In this document: in pieces, positions 24,677-34,778 of the stretch
Position numbering within the stretch: position 1 is the stretch's first letter
Layout: every line of letters begins with the position of its first letter
Origin: Methylotenera_A sp044228245
GTDB taxonomy: Bacteria > Pseudomonadota > Gammaproteobacteria > Burkholderiales > Methylophilaceae
Reading direction: 5' to 3'
DNA: 64,000 bases
NCBI GenBank assembly: GCA_044228245.1
Contig: JBGAVG010000002.1
Coordinates: 124,001 to 188,000 of the forward strand
Position numbers and translations under genes: made by a program
Notes under the pieces: generated by a model
The model's database searches: none
What the model was told of the DNA's origin: nothing
What the model saw: only the letters and a program-made list of their open reading frames with translations

Positions 24677-26335
24677 TTAAGGTTTATTCAGCTGCTTGGT
24701 ATGGTTAATCAGGCCGTTGGTTGAGCTGTCGTAGTTCGTTACCACTTCGTCACTGGTCAGTTGCGGCAGGATTTGCTGGGCAATCTGCTTGCCGTATTCC
24801 ACGCCCCATTGGTCGTAGCTATTAATATTCCACATGATGCCCTGTACGAATATCTTGTGTTCGTACAGTGCAATCAGCTTGCCGAGCGTATTCGGCGTGA
24901 GCTTGTCGAACAGAATCGAGGTGGTAGGACGGTTGCCTTCAAATACTTTGTGCGGCAGCAGTTTTTCGAGTGCATCGCCTGACATGCCTTGCTTTTCAAG
25001 CTCTGCACGTGCTTCTTCCTTGGTTTTTCCCAGCATCAAAGCCTGCGTCTGCGCTAAAAAGTTCGCCAGCAGGATTTTATGATGCGCATAACCATGTTTA
25101 CCGATGGCATAATGGCTGTGCACGGGCATCAGAAAGTCGGCAGGAACCATTTGCGTGCCCTGGTGAATAAGCTGATAAAACGCATGCTGGCCATTGGTGC
25201 CAGCTTCACCCCAAATCACCGGGCCGGTTTTGTATTCCACCCGGCTGCCATCGCGGCAGATGAACTTGCCGTTACTTTCCATATCGGCCTGCTGCATATA
25301 GGCTGGAAATCTCGCCATTCCTTGGTCGTAGGGCAGTATGGCATGCGTGTCCACATGGAAGAAGTTGTTATACCAAATGCCAATAAGTGCCATAATCACC
25401 GGCATATTCTGTTCGAGCGGCGCGGTTCTGAAATGGTTATCCATTTCATGCCCCCCTGAGAGCAGGTCCTCGAAGTTGTCCATGCCTACATACAGGGCAA
25501 TCGATAGCCCGATGGCGGACCAGAGCGAATAGCGACCGCCTACCCAATCCCAGAACGCGAACATATTGGCGGTATCAATGCCAAACTCTTGCACCGCTTT
25601 TGAGTTGGTTGAGAGAGCCACAAAATGTTTAGCTACGTGTGCTTCATCTTTAGCCAGGTTTAAAAACCAAGTGCGCGCAGAATGCGCATTGGTCATGGTT
25701 TCCTGCGTGGTGAAGGTTTTCGAAGCCACAATAAACAATGTAGTTTCAGCATTGCATTTTTCGAGCGCGCGCATCAAATGTGCACCATCGATATTCGATA
25801 CAAAGTGAATGTTCAACTCGGGGCTGGCGTAGGGTTTAAGCGCATCGCAGACCATCACAGGTCCCAAATCGGAGCCGCCAATCCCAATGTTTACAATGTC
25901 CGTAATACGCTTACCGGAATAACCTTTCCATTCGCCGTTGCGCACTTTATCTGAAAATCCACGCATTTGCTTGAGTACGGCATTAATGTCCGGCATGACA
26001 TCATGGCCATCCACATAGACAGGCGTATTGGAACGGTTACGCAGCGCAGTGTGCAAGACAGCACGGTCTTCGGTAATGTTGATTTTTTCGCCCGCGAACA
26101 TTCTGTCACGCCAGTTTTCAATATTGGCTTCGCGTGCCAGTTGGATCAGCAAAGGCAGCGTTTCGTCGTTCATGCGATGTTTGGAATAATCCAGCAATAA
26201 ATCAGCGAACTTCAGGCTGTATTTTTCGAAGCGCTTTGGATCATTTGCGAACAAATCGCGCATGTGTGTTGAAGCTATGGTTTTTTCATGTTGGCAGAGT
26301 TTTTGCCATACTGGGTAATGTGTGAGCGTAGCCAT
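24677..26335 (-). CDS. pgi: Glucose-6-phosphate isomerase
   Basis: This enzyme interconverts glucose-6-phosphate and fructose-6-phosphate in the cytoplasm. At 552 residues it matches the long bacterial form. Family signatures are the phosphate-binding GIGGSDLGP, the ASKTFTTQET segment, the VGGRYSLWSAIG motif and the C-terminal QWGVEYGK. It lies downstream of glgB on the same strand, 70 bases away, so carbon flow into glycogen (fructose-6-P to glucose-6-P) is encoded next to the storage genes. That suits a ribulose-monophosphate methylotroph, which is inference. Confidence 0.97.
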   Translation of the reverse strand: MATLTHYPVWQKLCQHEKTIASTHMRDLFANDPKRFEKYSLKFADLLLDYSKHRMNDETLPLLIQLAREANIENWRDRMFAGEKINITEDRAVLHTALRNRSNTPVYVDGHDVMPDINAVLKQMRGFSDKVRNGEWKGYSGKRITDIVNIGIGGSDLGPVMVCDALKPYASPELNIHFVSNIDGAHLMRALEKCNAETTLFIVASKTFTTQETMTNAHSARTWFLNLAKDEAHVAKHFVALSTNSKAVQEFGIDTANMFAFWDWVGGRYSLWSAIGLSIALYVGMDNFEDLLSGGHEMDNHFRTAPLEQNMPVIMALIGIWYNNFFHVDTHAILPYDQGMARFPAYMQQADMESNGKFICRDGSRVEYKTGPVIWGEAGTNGQHAFYQLIHQGTQMVPADFLMPVHSHYAIGKHGYAHHKILLANFLAQTQALMLGKTKEEARAELEKQGMSGDALEKLLPHKVFEGNRPTTSILFDKLTPNTLGKLIALYEHKIFVQGIMWNINSYDQWGVEYGKQIAQQILPQLTSDEVVTNYDSSTNGLINHTKQLNKP

Positions 26336-26405
26336 TTGAATATTCGTGCTTTATTAAGTTATTTTATCAATTGTAAAAACATTCCAGCTTAAACGGTTTT
26401 AACGT

Positions 26406-28652
26406 CTAAGCCGGTTTTAAAACCAAGCCTGCCAGTGGTGGCAGCGTAATGACGAGCGATTGGCTGCGGTTCATCCAGGCAACGTCTTCCGTGTGTAACC
26501 CAGCGCCGTTGCCCTGGTTGCTGCCGCCATAGCAAGCCGCATCACTGTTAAAGACTTCGTTATAGGTGCCTGCTTGCGGCACGCCAATGCGATAACCTTC
26601 GCGCAATACTGGCGTGAAGTTCAGAACTATTATAACAAAACTATTGTCCAGCCCGCGTCTTACATAGCTGATAATGGATTGATCCGAGTCATGGCAGTCT
26701 ATCCATTCAAAGCCTTGGTGCACAAAATCGAGCGAATGTAGCGCTATTTCCTGTTTGTAGAGGCTGTTTAGGTCGTGGCTTGCTTGCTTGATGCCCAGAT
26801 GCCATTGATGGCCCTCATACTTGTCGCTGAGCAAATGCCAGTCCAGGCTGCTGTTCACGTTCCATTCGCGGCCCTGGCCGAACTCGTTGCCCATGAAATT
26901 GAGCTTTTTGCCCGGCGCAGTCATCTGATAAGTCGTCAGCAGACGCAGGTTAGCAAATTTCTGCCACGCGTCGCCCGGCATTTTATCCAATAGTGATTTT
27001 TTACCATGCACGACTTCATCATGCGAGAACGGCAGTACAAAGTTCTCAGAGTAGGCGTAAAGCTGGCCAAAAGTGAGCATGTCATGGTAATAGCGCCGAT
27101 GCACCGGGTCGTGTTCTATGTAGGCAAGCGTGTCGTTCATCCAGCCCATGTTCCACTTCATGTTAAAGCCTAAACCGCCCAGATACACCGGCCGCGATAC
27201 TGCCGGCCATGCGGTGGATTCCTCGGCAATGGTGAGTACGCCGGCAAAGTCTTCGCCCACCATGACATTGAGTTGTTTTAAGAACTCAATCACATCCAGG
27301 TTTTCTCTGCCGCCGTATTTGTTAGGCAGCCATTCGCCGGCCTTGCGTGAGTAATCGAGATAAAGCATTGAGGCCACGGCATCTACACGCAAACCGTCAA
27401 TATGGAACTCGGAAAGCCAATAGTAAGCGTTTGACATCAGGAAGTTACGCACTTCATTGCGGCCGTAATTGAAAATAAGGGTGCCCCAGTCCTGGTGCTC
27501 ACCCAGGCGCGGGTCTTCATGCTCATATAACGCTGTGCCGTCGAAGCGCGCCAAGGCCCAGTCATCTTTTGGAAAGTGTCCTGGCACCCAGTCCAGAATA
27601 ACGCCGATATTAGCCTGGTGAAATGCGTCAATCAAAAAGCGCAAATCATCGGGCGAGCCGAAGCGATTGGTTACGCCAAAATAACCGGTGGTTTGATAGC
27701 CCCAGGACTCAGTCAGCGGATGCTCTGAGATCGGCATCAATTCTACGTGGGTATAGCCCATCTCGGCGACATAGGGCACGAGCGTGCTGGCCAGATCGCG
27801 ATAATTTAAAAAGTGACCCTTGTTGTTGCGTTGCCATGAGCCCAAATGGACTTCATAACAGTTAAATGGAGCATGCAGCCAGTCCCGTTTTTTGCGCGCA
27901 TCGAGCCACTGCCTGTCTTCCCATTGGTGATAACTGGCGCTGATCTTTGCGGCAGTGCCGGGGCGCTGTTCAAATTCAAAACCATAAGGGTCAGTTTTGA
28001 CCAGAATATTGCCGGTGTGGCGGTTGCGAATCTCGAATTTATAGGTGTCGTGCGTGGTGAGGTTTGGAATGAAAATATCCCATACTCCACTTGATCCATG
28101 TGTGCGCATGGAATGGACACGGCCATCCCAATTGTTAAAGCTGCCTACTACGCTCACGCGCTCCGCGTTTGGCGCCCAAACTGCAAAACGGACGCCGGCG
28201 ACATTATCTTGCGTCATGCATTGCGCGCCGAGCGTTTTGTAGGCTTGCAACAGGCGGCCTTCGCCAAACAAATAGAGCTCGTCCTGGGTGAGGCTTGTGC
28301 CAAATGTATAGGGGTCGTATGTTTCGTAAGTATTACCGGCACAATCTATTTTAAGCAGACAAGGGGTTTCGAGGCGCGTATTGCTTTGCAGGCCAAACAA
28401 TCCATCGGGATGGGATTTTTCAAGCTTGATCCATGCGTCAGCAACTTTAACGCTCACGCCTGTCGCCTGGGGAATAAATACGCGATAGATGTAACTGCCA
28501 TCGATTTTATGCTGGCCTAGAAAGCTGAACGGATCGTGATGACGCGCTTCTAAAATCAGTAATAGTGAGTCAGATACAGCGTCGGACTCTTTTTCTCGCT
28601 TAGCTGCAGTTTGCGCGCTGGCTTTTGCTGATGTCGCTTTAGATTGTACCAA
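26406..28652 (-). CDS. glgB: 1,4-alpha-glucan branching enzyme
   Basis: GlgB introduces alpha-1,6 branches into glycogen. The 748-residue GH13 enzyme has an N-terminal early-set/CBM48 region (to about 230), a catalytic barrel with the nucleophile Asp in DGLRVDAV, the Glu acid in LTIAEEST and the FSHDEVVHGK motif, then a C-terminal beta domain. It starts with TTG, with GGGGGA suitably placed upstream. glgC is divergent across a 206-base gap that must hold both promoters. Confidence 0.97.
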   Translation of the reverse strand: MVQSKATSAKASAQTAAKREKESDAVSDSLLLILEARHHDPFSFLGQHKIDGSYIYRVFIPQATGVSVKVADAWIKLEKSHPDGLFGLQSNTRLETPCLLKIDCAGNTYETYDPYTFGTSLTQDELYLFGEGRLLQAYKTLGAQCMTQDNVAGVRFAVWAPNAERVSVVGSFNNWDGRVHSMRTHGSSGVWDIFIPNLTTHDTYKFEIRNRHTGNILVKTDPYGFEFEQRPGTAAKISASYHQWEDRQWLDARKKRDWLHAPFNCYEVHLGSWQRNNKGHFLNYRDLASTLVPYVAEMGYTHVELMPISEHPLTESWGYQTTGYFGVTNRFGSPDDLRFLIDAFHQANIGVILDWVPGHFPKDDWALARFDGTALYEHEDPRLGEHQDWGTLIFNYGRNEVRNFLMSNAYYWLSEFHIDGLRVDAVASMLYLDYSRKAGEWLPNKYGGRENLDVIEFLKQLNVMVGEDFAGVLTIAEESTAWPAVSRPVYLGGLGFNMKWNMGWMNDTLAYIEHDPVHRRYYHDMLTFGQLYAYSENFVLPFSHDEVVHGKKSLLDKMPGDAWQKFANLRLLTTYQMTAPGKKLNFMGNEFGQGREWNVNSSLDWHLLSDKYEGHQWHLGIKQASHDLNSLYKQEIALHSLDFVHQGFEWIDCHDSDQSIISYVRRGLDNSFVIIVLNFTPVLREGYRIGVPQAGTYNEVFNSDAACYGGSNQGNGAGLHTEDVAWMNRSQSLVITLPPLAGLVLKPA

Positions 28653-28858
28653 GATGTATTCCCCCGAACTTTTTCTAAGAAATATTTTATGTTTTTATTA
28701 ATATTTGTTCATTACGTCATGTTCCAGCTAGATTATAGCTTGCAAGATTGATTATAATGTAAACGAAAGCAGTTGATATAGGATTTAAGTCGAATTTGCT
28801 AATTTAGTTTAGCCCAGCTAAGTTATCAAATGCATAATTAAAACTTCAGGAGGGCATC

Positions 28859-30139
28859 ATGTCGTACGACCAGCATTCAGATCGTTTTATTAGTACATTA
28901 ACCAAAAACACTGCTGCGATTATCCTTGCAGGTGGTCGAGGCAGCCGATTGAAGAACCTGACTGATTGGCGCGCAAAACCGGCAGTACAATTTGGCGGCA
29001 AGTTCCGCATCATAGATTTCCCGCTTTCAAACTGCATCAACTCCGGCATTCGCCGCATCAATGTGGCCACTCAATATAAGGCGCAAAGCCTGATTCAGCA
29101 TATTCAGCGCGGCTGGGGCTTCCTGCGCGGTGAATTCAATGAGTATGTGAATATTATTCCTGCACAACAGCGTATTTCAGAAGACTGGTACAAAGGCACG
29201 GCGGATGCGGTGTATCAGAATCTGGATCTGTTGCGTGAAGGTGGGGCTGAGTATGTGTTGATACTGGCAGGTGATCATATCTACAAGATGGATTACGGCA
29301 AAATGTTGGCGACCCATGCCCGCAACAATGCCGATATGACGGTTGCCTGTATCAATGTGCCGCTGGAGGATGCAAAGGGTTTTGGAGTGCTGGCTGTAGA
29401 TGAAACCGATCGTGTGGTCGAATTTGCTGAAAAGCCAGCCAATCCCAAACATATGCCGGGCGACCCTACCAAGGCGTTTGCGAGCATGGGCATTTATATA
29501 TTCAATGCCAAGTTTCTGTATGAGCAACTGATCCGCGATGCGGGCGATCCTAAGTCCAGCCATGATTTTGGCGGCGATATCATTCCTTATCTGATTAAAA
29601 AATATAAAGTACAGGCGCATCGTTTTACCGATAGCTGTGTGGGCGCTAAAAACGATAATTACTACTGGCGCGACGTGGGTACCATTGATGCCTATTGGGA
29701 AGCCAATATGGAGCTCACCAAAGTGATTCCAGAGCTTAATTTGTATGACAGGGATTGGCCGATCTGGACGTATCAAGAACAATTGCCACCAGCCAAATTT
29801 GTGTTTAATGACGAAGGAAGAACCGGCAAGGCGACAGATTCATTGATTTCCGGCGGCTGCATTGTGAGCGGCTCCTGTGTAACCAGCTCCGTGTTGTTCT
29901 CAGATGTGCGGGTGCATAGTTATTGTGATATTGAAGGATCGGTGATTTTGCCGAAAGTAACTGTCAACCGTAATGTCGTGCTTAAAAATGTAGTGATAGA
30001 CCGTGGCTGTGTCATCCCTGAGGGCATGCAGATCGGGGTAGATCTGGCTTTGGATGCCAAACGCTTCTATGTGTCTGAAAAAGGCATTACTTTGGTAACG
30101 CCTGATATGCTGGGTCAGGACCTGTACAGAGTGATTTAA
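28859..30139 (+). CDS. glgC: Glucose-1-phosphate adenylyltransferase (ADP-glucose pyrophosphorylase)
   Basis: GlgC makes ADP-glucose, the committed and usually allosterically controlled step of glycogen synthesis. The 426-residue protein has the N-terminal LAGGRGSRLKNLTDWRAKP nucleotide and regulator loop, the catalytic region near AGDHIYKMDY and FAEKPANP, and a C-terminal left-handed beta-helix. An AGGAGGG ribosome site precedes the ATG by 6 bases. A TATAAT at 28753-28758 is a possible -10, without a clear -35. It leads a run of carbohydrate genes. Confidence 0.97.
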   Translation: MSYDQHSDRFISTLTKNTAAIILAGGRGSRLKNLTDWRAKPAVQFGGKFRIIDFPLSNCINSGIRRINVATQYKAQSLIQHIQRGWGFLRGEFNEYVNIIPAQQRISEDWYKGTADAVYQNLDLLREGGAEYVLILAGDHIYKMDYGKMLATHARNNADMTVACINVPLEDAKGFGVLAVDETDRVVEFAEKPANPKHMPGDPTKAFASMGIYIFNAKFLYEQLIRDAGDPKSSHDFGGDIIPYLIKKYKVQAHRFTDSCVGAKNDNYYWRDVGTIDAYWEANMELTKVIPELNLYDRDWPIWTYQEQLPPAKFVFNDEGRTGKATDSLISGGCIVSGSCVTSSVLFSDVRVHSYCDIEGSVILPKVTVNRNVVLKNVVIDRGCVIPEGMQIGVDLALDAKRFYVSEKGITLVTPDMLGQDLYRVI

Positions 30140-30206
30140 TATTATTAATTTAAAACAAGCGGTTAATAATAATTTTTAATGTTTATTGTTAAGATTGTGA
30201 GTTAAT

Positions 30207-31949
30207 TTGAAGTCAACTCGTCCTAAGCTTTACCTTAACCTCTATTGGCACATGCATCAACCGGATTACCGTGACACGGTCAGCAATGAATATGTGTTGC
30301 CCTGGACATACCTGCATGCCATAAAAGATTACAGTGACATGGCTTTCCATCTGGAGGCGAATCCTAAGGCGCGCGTCACCTTCAATTTTGTACCGATCCT
30401 GTTGGAGCAGCTTGAGGACTACAGCAATCAGTTCAAGCAGAACACGATTCGTGATCCGCTGCTGGCCTTGCTGGTGAGGCCAAATTTGGGTGACATCAAT
30501 CATGAGCAATGTCATTTGATTGTAAAAAGCTGTTTCAAAAGCCATCACGAAAAGATGCTGAGTCCTTTTCCGCATTATCAGCGTTTATTGCATCTGTATC
30601 AGCTGGTCGAGCCAATGGCATGTGGCGATTTTCAATATCTATCGCCACAATACAAAGCAGATTTACTGGTGTGGTATCACCTGGCTTGGTGTGGAGAGAG
30701 CCTGCGCCGCAGCAACACGACGATCCAGTCCTTGATGAACAAGGGCATGATGTTCACTCTGGAAGAAAGGCAGCAACTATTCAACATTATCGGCGAAACG
30801 ATTTCCGGATTGATACCGCGCTACAAAGCGCTTTTACAGCGCAAGCAGATCGAAATCTCTACAACGCCTTACTACCATCCTATTCTGCCATTACTGCTGG
30901 ATTTTAAATCTGCGCTGGATGCGATGCCGTATGCGCCGCTGCCTAAGTATGCAAGATATGCAGGCGGCCAAAGCCGAGCGGTGGCGCATGTGCAGTCCGC
31001 GAAGGAATATCATGCCAAGCTCTTCGGCAAGGCGCCACGCGGGATGTGGCCAGCCGAGGGAGGGGTTTCGCAGACTGCATTGTCATTGATGGCTGAGAAC
31101 GGTGTGGAATGGGCGGCTACGGGACAGGGGGTGCTGGCGAATAGCCTGCTGAAATCGCATTTGAGTGTGGCGGACAAAAATGAGTACCTCTATCATCCAT
31201 ATCGCGTCACCAATGGCAAGCAGGATATTTTGTGTTTCTTCAGGGATGATAATCTCTCGGATAAAATCGGCTTCGAGTACGCAAAAATCCATACGGCCGA
31301 CGCAGTCAAGGATTTTATCCAGACGCTTGAGCATATCCATCAAGCGAAAACGCATGACAGTATTGGTAACAAAGCCAAGGTGGTGAGCGTTATTCTGGAT
31401 GGGGAAAATGCCTGGGAATATTACCCATATAACGGCTATTACTTCCTGAACGAGTTATATGCGGCACTGACCAGCCATCCTGATATCGAAATGACAACTT
31501 TCAGCGATATTGTTGATTTATATCAATCAAAAGAATACAAAATTAAGGGATTATCCGCCCCTGCATTATCGCAGGTTGCAGCAGGCAGCTGGGTCTATGG
31601 TACTTTTAGTACCTGGATCGGCAGTAAGGACAAGAATCTAGCATGGGACTTGCTATGTGTGGCTAAAAGAATTTACGACAGCGTGATGGCTAAAGGTGTT
31701 CTGAATGCCGAGCAAGTGGCAGCATGCGAGCGTCAGCTGGCGATTTGTGAAGGCTCAGATTGGTTCTGGTGGTTCGGTGACTATAATTCATCTGATAGCG
31801 TTGCGAGTTTCGATCAGCTTTACCGTCGCAATCTCATTAATTTATACACTTTGTTACAACAACCTGTACCCCCGGTGTTGTATTCTTCTATCAGTGCTGG
31901 CGGCGGTCACGCAGACAATGCGGGAACCATGCGCCGAGGACAAGCGTAG
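30207..31949 (+). CDS. Glycoside hydrolase family 57 protein (alpha-glucan-acting)
   Basis: The 580-residue GH57 enzyme should hydrolyse or transfer alpha-glucans. Visible conserved regions are HMHQPDY at the N-terminus, the nucleophile Glu284 in MWPAEGGVS and the acid Asp398 in LDGENAWEYY. No signal peptide is present, so it acts on intracellular glycogen. The only usable start is TTG 30207, because a stop lies 9 bases upstream in frame and the family N-terminus begins there. It follows glgC by 67 bases. Whether it is an amylase, amylopullulanase or branching type cannot be told. Confidence 0.9.
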   Translation: MKSTRPKLYLNLYWHMHQPDYRDTVSNEYVLPWTYLHAIKDYSDMAFHLEANPKARVTFNFVPILLEQLEDYSNQFKQNTIRDPLLALLVRPNLGDINHEQCHLIVKSCFKSHHEKMLSPFPHYQRLLHLYQLVEPMACGDFQYLSPQYKADLLVWYHLAWCGESLRRSNTTIQSLMNKGMMFTLEERQQLFNIIGETISGLIPRYKALLQRKQIEISTTPYYHPILPLLLDFKSALDAMPYAPLPKYARYAGGQSRAVAHVQSAKEYHAKLFGKAPRGMWPAEGGVSQTALSLMAENGVEWAATGQGVLANSLLKSHLSVADKNEYLYHPYRVTNGKQDILCFFRDDNLSDKIGFEYAKIHTADAVKDFIQTLEHIHQAKTHDSIGNKAKVVSVILDGENAWEYYPYNGYYFLNELYAALTSHPDIEMTTFSDIVDLYQSKEYKIKGLSAPALSQVAAGSWVYGTFSTWIGSKDKNLAWDLLCVAKRIYDSVMAKGVLNAEQVAACERQLAICEGSDWFWWFGDYNSSDSVASFDQLYRRNLINLYTLLQQPVPPVLYSSISAGGGHADNAGTMRRGQA

Positions 31950-32020
31950 TCCAGGCACAAACTAATAACGCTGATATAGTCATGGACTATTTGGCATGCA
32001 CAATTTTGATATAGGCATTG

Positions 32021-33514
32021 ATGAAACAGCAATTAAATGCACCACTTCTAAAGAAACGCCGTGCAGGCGTTCTTCTTCATATCAGTTCTCTGCCAAGCGC
32101 GCATTACGTGGGAGATTTAGGTGCGGAGGCTTATCGTTTCATCGATTTCTTGCATGACATAGGTGCAACTGTCTGGCAAACCTTGCCGATTAACATGCCG
32201 CACGCCGACAACTCTCCCTATCAGGCTTTATCCGCGTTTGCAGGCAACCCTGATTTTATTAGTCTGGAAGCCTTGCAGGCACAGGGGCTCTTGTTAAGAA
32301 AAGCCGATACCGATGGCTTGATTACAAGCAAAACACAGCTGCTGGCAAGTGCTTATGAAGCGTTTAAAATACGGGCAGAGAAAAAAGAGCAGCGAGCTTT
32401 TACGGCATTTTGCGAAAAACAGGCACACTGGCTTGATGATTTTGCATTGTTTTTGGTGCTACGTAGCAAGTTTAATCAAGCCGGCTGGCATACCTGGCCA
32501 GAAGCGTATAAGAATCGCGATGTAAAAACGTTAAAGCAGGCGCGTAAAGAACTGGCGCATGAAATCGCAGTCATTCAATTCACACAGTTTGTGTTTTTTA
32601 CGCAGTGGTTAAGCCTTAAAGCCTATGCGGCGACAAAAAACGTGCATTTGTTTGGCGATATTCCCATTTTTGTGGCTTACGATAGTGCGGATGTATGGGC
32701 ACAACCGCACTTGTTCAAGCTGGATGCTGACAAGAACATGACTGTGGTTGCAGGTGTGCCGCCGGATTATTTTTCGGCCACCGGACAGCGCTGGGGAAAT
32801 CCGCATTACAATTGGTCTGCGATGGCTGCAGACGGCTACGCGTGGTGGATATCACGCATGGCAACGCAAAGTGAGTTGTTTGATATCGTGCGTATCGATC
32901 ATTTCAGAGGTTTGGAAGCCGCATGGGAGATTGCAGCCAGCGAGGACACGGCTATCAACGGTCAATGGGTGCTGGCGCCGGGGGACGAACTGCTGGCAGC
33001 TATTAAGCAGGCTTTGCCCAATATCTGCCTGGTGGCAGAAGATTTAGGTATTATTACTGACGAAGTTGATGCCTTGCGCAACAAATATAAATTGCCGGGC
33101 ATGAAAATTCTGCAATTTGCGTTCAGCGGCGCCGAAGACAACCCGTACTTGCCGCAAAACATTGAAAAGAATAGCGTGGTATACACCGGCACGCACGATA
33201 ACGATACCACTTTGGGTTGGCACGTCAATCTGGATGAGCATCAGCGCGGGCACTTTCACCGGCATTTATCTGCAATGCATTCAGAGGAGCATCAACCCGA
33301 TATTCCAGCGGATTTAATCAATATGGCACTTGCGTCCGCTGCCAATCTGGCAATCATTCCCATGCAGGATATTCTGGCGCTTGATTCCAGCCATCGCATG
33401 AACACGCCGGGAACATCCTCGGGTAACTGGCACTGGCGCTTTAACTGGCAGCAGCTTTCTACTGAGCAGAAAAAGACGATTGCAAAAGCCATTGCACGCA
33501 CAAGACGGAAATAA
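32021..33514 (+). CDS. malQ: 4-alpha-glucanotransferase (amylomaltase)
   Basis: MalQ transfers alpha-1,4-glucan segments between maltodextrins and releases glucose. The 497-residue GH77 enzyme shows the RRAGVLLHISSLPS start, PIFVAYDSADVWA, the catalytic Asp in RIDHFRGLEA, the Glu in LVAEDLG and the family motif YTGTHDNDTT. Start ATG 32021 is preferred to a TTG one codon earlier. A small palindrome (31976-31990, six-base arms) lies in the gap after the GH57 gene. The ROK kinase 2 bases downstream would phosphorylate the released glucose. Confidence 0.96.
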   Translation: MKQQLNAPLLKKRRAGVLLHISSLPSAHYVGDLGAEAYRFIDFLHDIGATVWQTLPINMPHADNSPYQALSAFAGNPDFISLEALQAQGLLLRKADTDGLITSKTQLLASAYEAFKIRAEKKEQRAFTAFCEKQAHWLDDFALFLVLRSKFNQAGWHTWPEAYKNRDVKTLKQARKELAHEIAVIQFTQFVFFTQWLSLKAYAATKNVHLFGDIPIFVAYDSADVWAQPHLFKLDADKNMTVVAGVPPDYFSATGQRWGNPHYNWSAMAADGYAWWISRMATQSELFDIVRIDHFRGLEAAWEIAASEDTAINGQWVLAPGDELLAAIKQALPNICLVAEDLGIITDEVDALRNKYKLPGMKILQFAFSGAEDNPYLPQNIEKNSVVYTGTHDNDTTLGWHVNLDEHQRGHFHRHLSAMHSEEHQPDIPADLINMALASAANLAIIPMQDILALDSSHRMNTPGTSSGNWHWRFNWQQLSTEQKKTIAKAIARTRRK

Positions 33515-33516
33515 GC

Positions 33517-34434
33517 ATGGCGAAGCGCATCGGCATAGACGTCGGCGGTACCAATTTGCGCGTGGGTGTGTTCTCTGATTTGGCACTGATAGAAGAAACG
33601 CGCTTTCAGGCAAGCTTTTCACGCTTGTGCAAAGAGTATGCGCCTGAGCAGGCCTGGCAGAAAATACTTGAAGTTACCGCCAATGCAATACAAACCGTGT
33701 TGCAGAAACATCCTGAAGTGGAGGCGATAGGCATTGGCTTTCCGGGCTTTATCGATCCGCAAACGCACACCATTGCGCAATCACCTAATTTACCGGGTTT
33801 GAAAAACGTGAATCTGGCAGCCGATTTAAGCCGCATCGTCGGTAAAAAAGTGGTGGTGGAAAACGACGCCAATGCAGCGGCTTACGGCGAATATTGCATG
33901 GCGGGCAAGCCGGAAGGCGGCCTGATTTACATGGGGCTAGGCACTGGGGTGGGTGGCGGCTTCATCGATACAAGCGGCAGGCTTTATTCAGGCCAACATG
34001 GCGTGGCGATGGAAGTCGGTCATATCATTATCGAACCAGATGGCAGGCAGTGCGGCTGCGGTAACAGGGGCTGTATGGAGCAATACGCCTCAGCTTCGGG
34101 TGTTGCAATCAGTTACTTCAATGCCACGCAGCAGCAGCACACCGCCGAGCAGATCGCCGAACTCGCCAAAGCCGGTGATAAAGTCGCGATCGCCGCCTAC
34201 GAGATTGCCGCAAACGCACTCGCACAAACGCTGGCCAGCATTGCGAAAGTGATTGACGTTAACAATGTGATTATTGGCGGCGGCATGGCGGGTGCCTGGA
34301 CGCTCATGCAAAAGCCCTTCACACAACGCCTGGAAGCTGACTTGATTCCTGTATTGCGCGGAAAAATATCAGTCAAAACCTCTGCTGCGCATGATCAGGC
34401 GGGTATGCTAGGTGCGGCGATGTTGGCAGCATAA
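33517..34434 (+). CDS. ROK family sugar kinase (glucokinase-like)
   Basis: The 305-residue ROK protein has the N-terminal ATP phosphate loop DVGGTNLRVG, the catalytic Asp in ENDANAAAYGE, the GTGVGGG loop and the zinc-binding CGCGNRGCMEQYAS signature. It has no DNA-binding domain, so it is a kinase rather than a repressor. Glucose is the likely substrate because malQ, 2 bases upstream, produces it; N-acetylglucosamine or fructose cannot be excluded by sequence. The product would feed pgi. Confidence 0.92.
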   Translation: MAKRIGIDVGGTNLRVGVFSDLALIEETRFQASFSRLCKEYAPEQAWQKILEVTANAIQTVLQKHPEVEAIGIGFPGFIDPQTHTIAQSPNLPGLKNVNLAADLSRIVGKKVVVENDANAAAYGEYCMAGKPEGGLIYMGLGTGVGGGFIDTSGRLYSGQHGVAMEVGHIIIEPDGRQCGCGNRGCMEQYASASGVAISYFNATQQQHTAEQIAELAKAGDKVAIAAYEIAANALAQTLASIAKVIDVNNVIIGGGMAGAWTLMQKPFTQRLEADLIPVLRGKISVKTSAAHDQAGMLGAAMLAA

Positions 34435-34442
34435 CATTCATC

Positions 34443-34778
34443 ATGCAGATGTTTCATGCGCATCTATACTTTTCAGCTGCTGAAATCCCGCTTGCCAGCC
34501 AGATACGCGAAGATATAATAAAAGCATTACCCTATTTGACTTATATCGGACAACTCATTCCCGTACCAGTTGGCCCGCATACCAAGCCGATGTTTGAAAT
34601 GCATATTCCCGCGCATGAAATTGCACATGCTACCACTACTTTAGATGCTTTGCGGGCAGGGTTTTCTGTGCTGATTCATCCAGTGCATGCAGATGAATTG
34701 GCTGCGCACACCAAAGAAGCGGTATGGTTGGGTGAAAAATTGGCGCTTAAACTGGAGTTGCTGCAGGCAAGGCATTAA
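34443..34778 (+). CDS. DOPA 4,5-dioxygenase family protein
   Basis: The 111-residue protein fits the small DOPA-dioxygenase-like family: FHAHLYFS near the start, the GPHTKPMFEMHIP segment and a final His in VLIHPV. The His residues suggest a metal site. Bacterial members are mostly uncharacterised, and the DOPA activity is known from a fungal homologue. It follows the kinase by 8 bases and overlaps queG, which comes from the other strand, by 4 bases at the end. Confidence 0.82.
   Translation: MQMFHAHLYFSAAEIPLASQIREDIIKALPYLTYIGQLIPVPVGPHTKPMFEMHIPAHEIAHATTTLDALRAGFSVLIHPVHADELAAHTKEAVWLGEKLALKLELLQARH

Noticed and set aside
29177..29782. 201-codon minus-strand frame
   Set aside because: It is antisense to glgC, a certain gene; an artefact of codon bias on the other strand.
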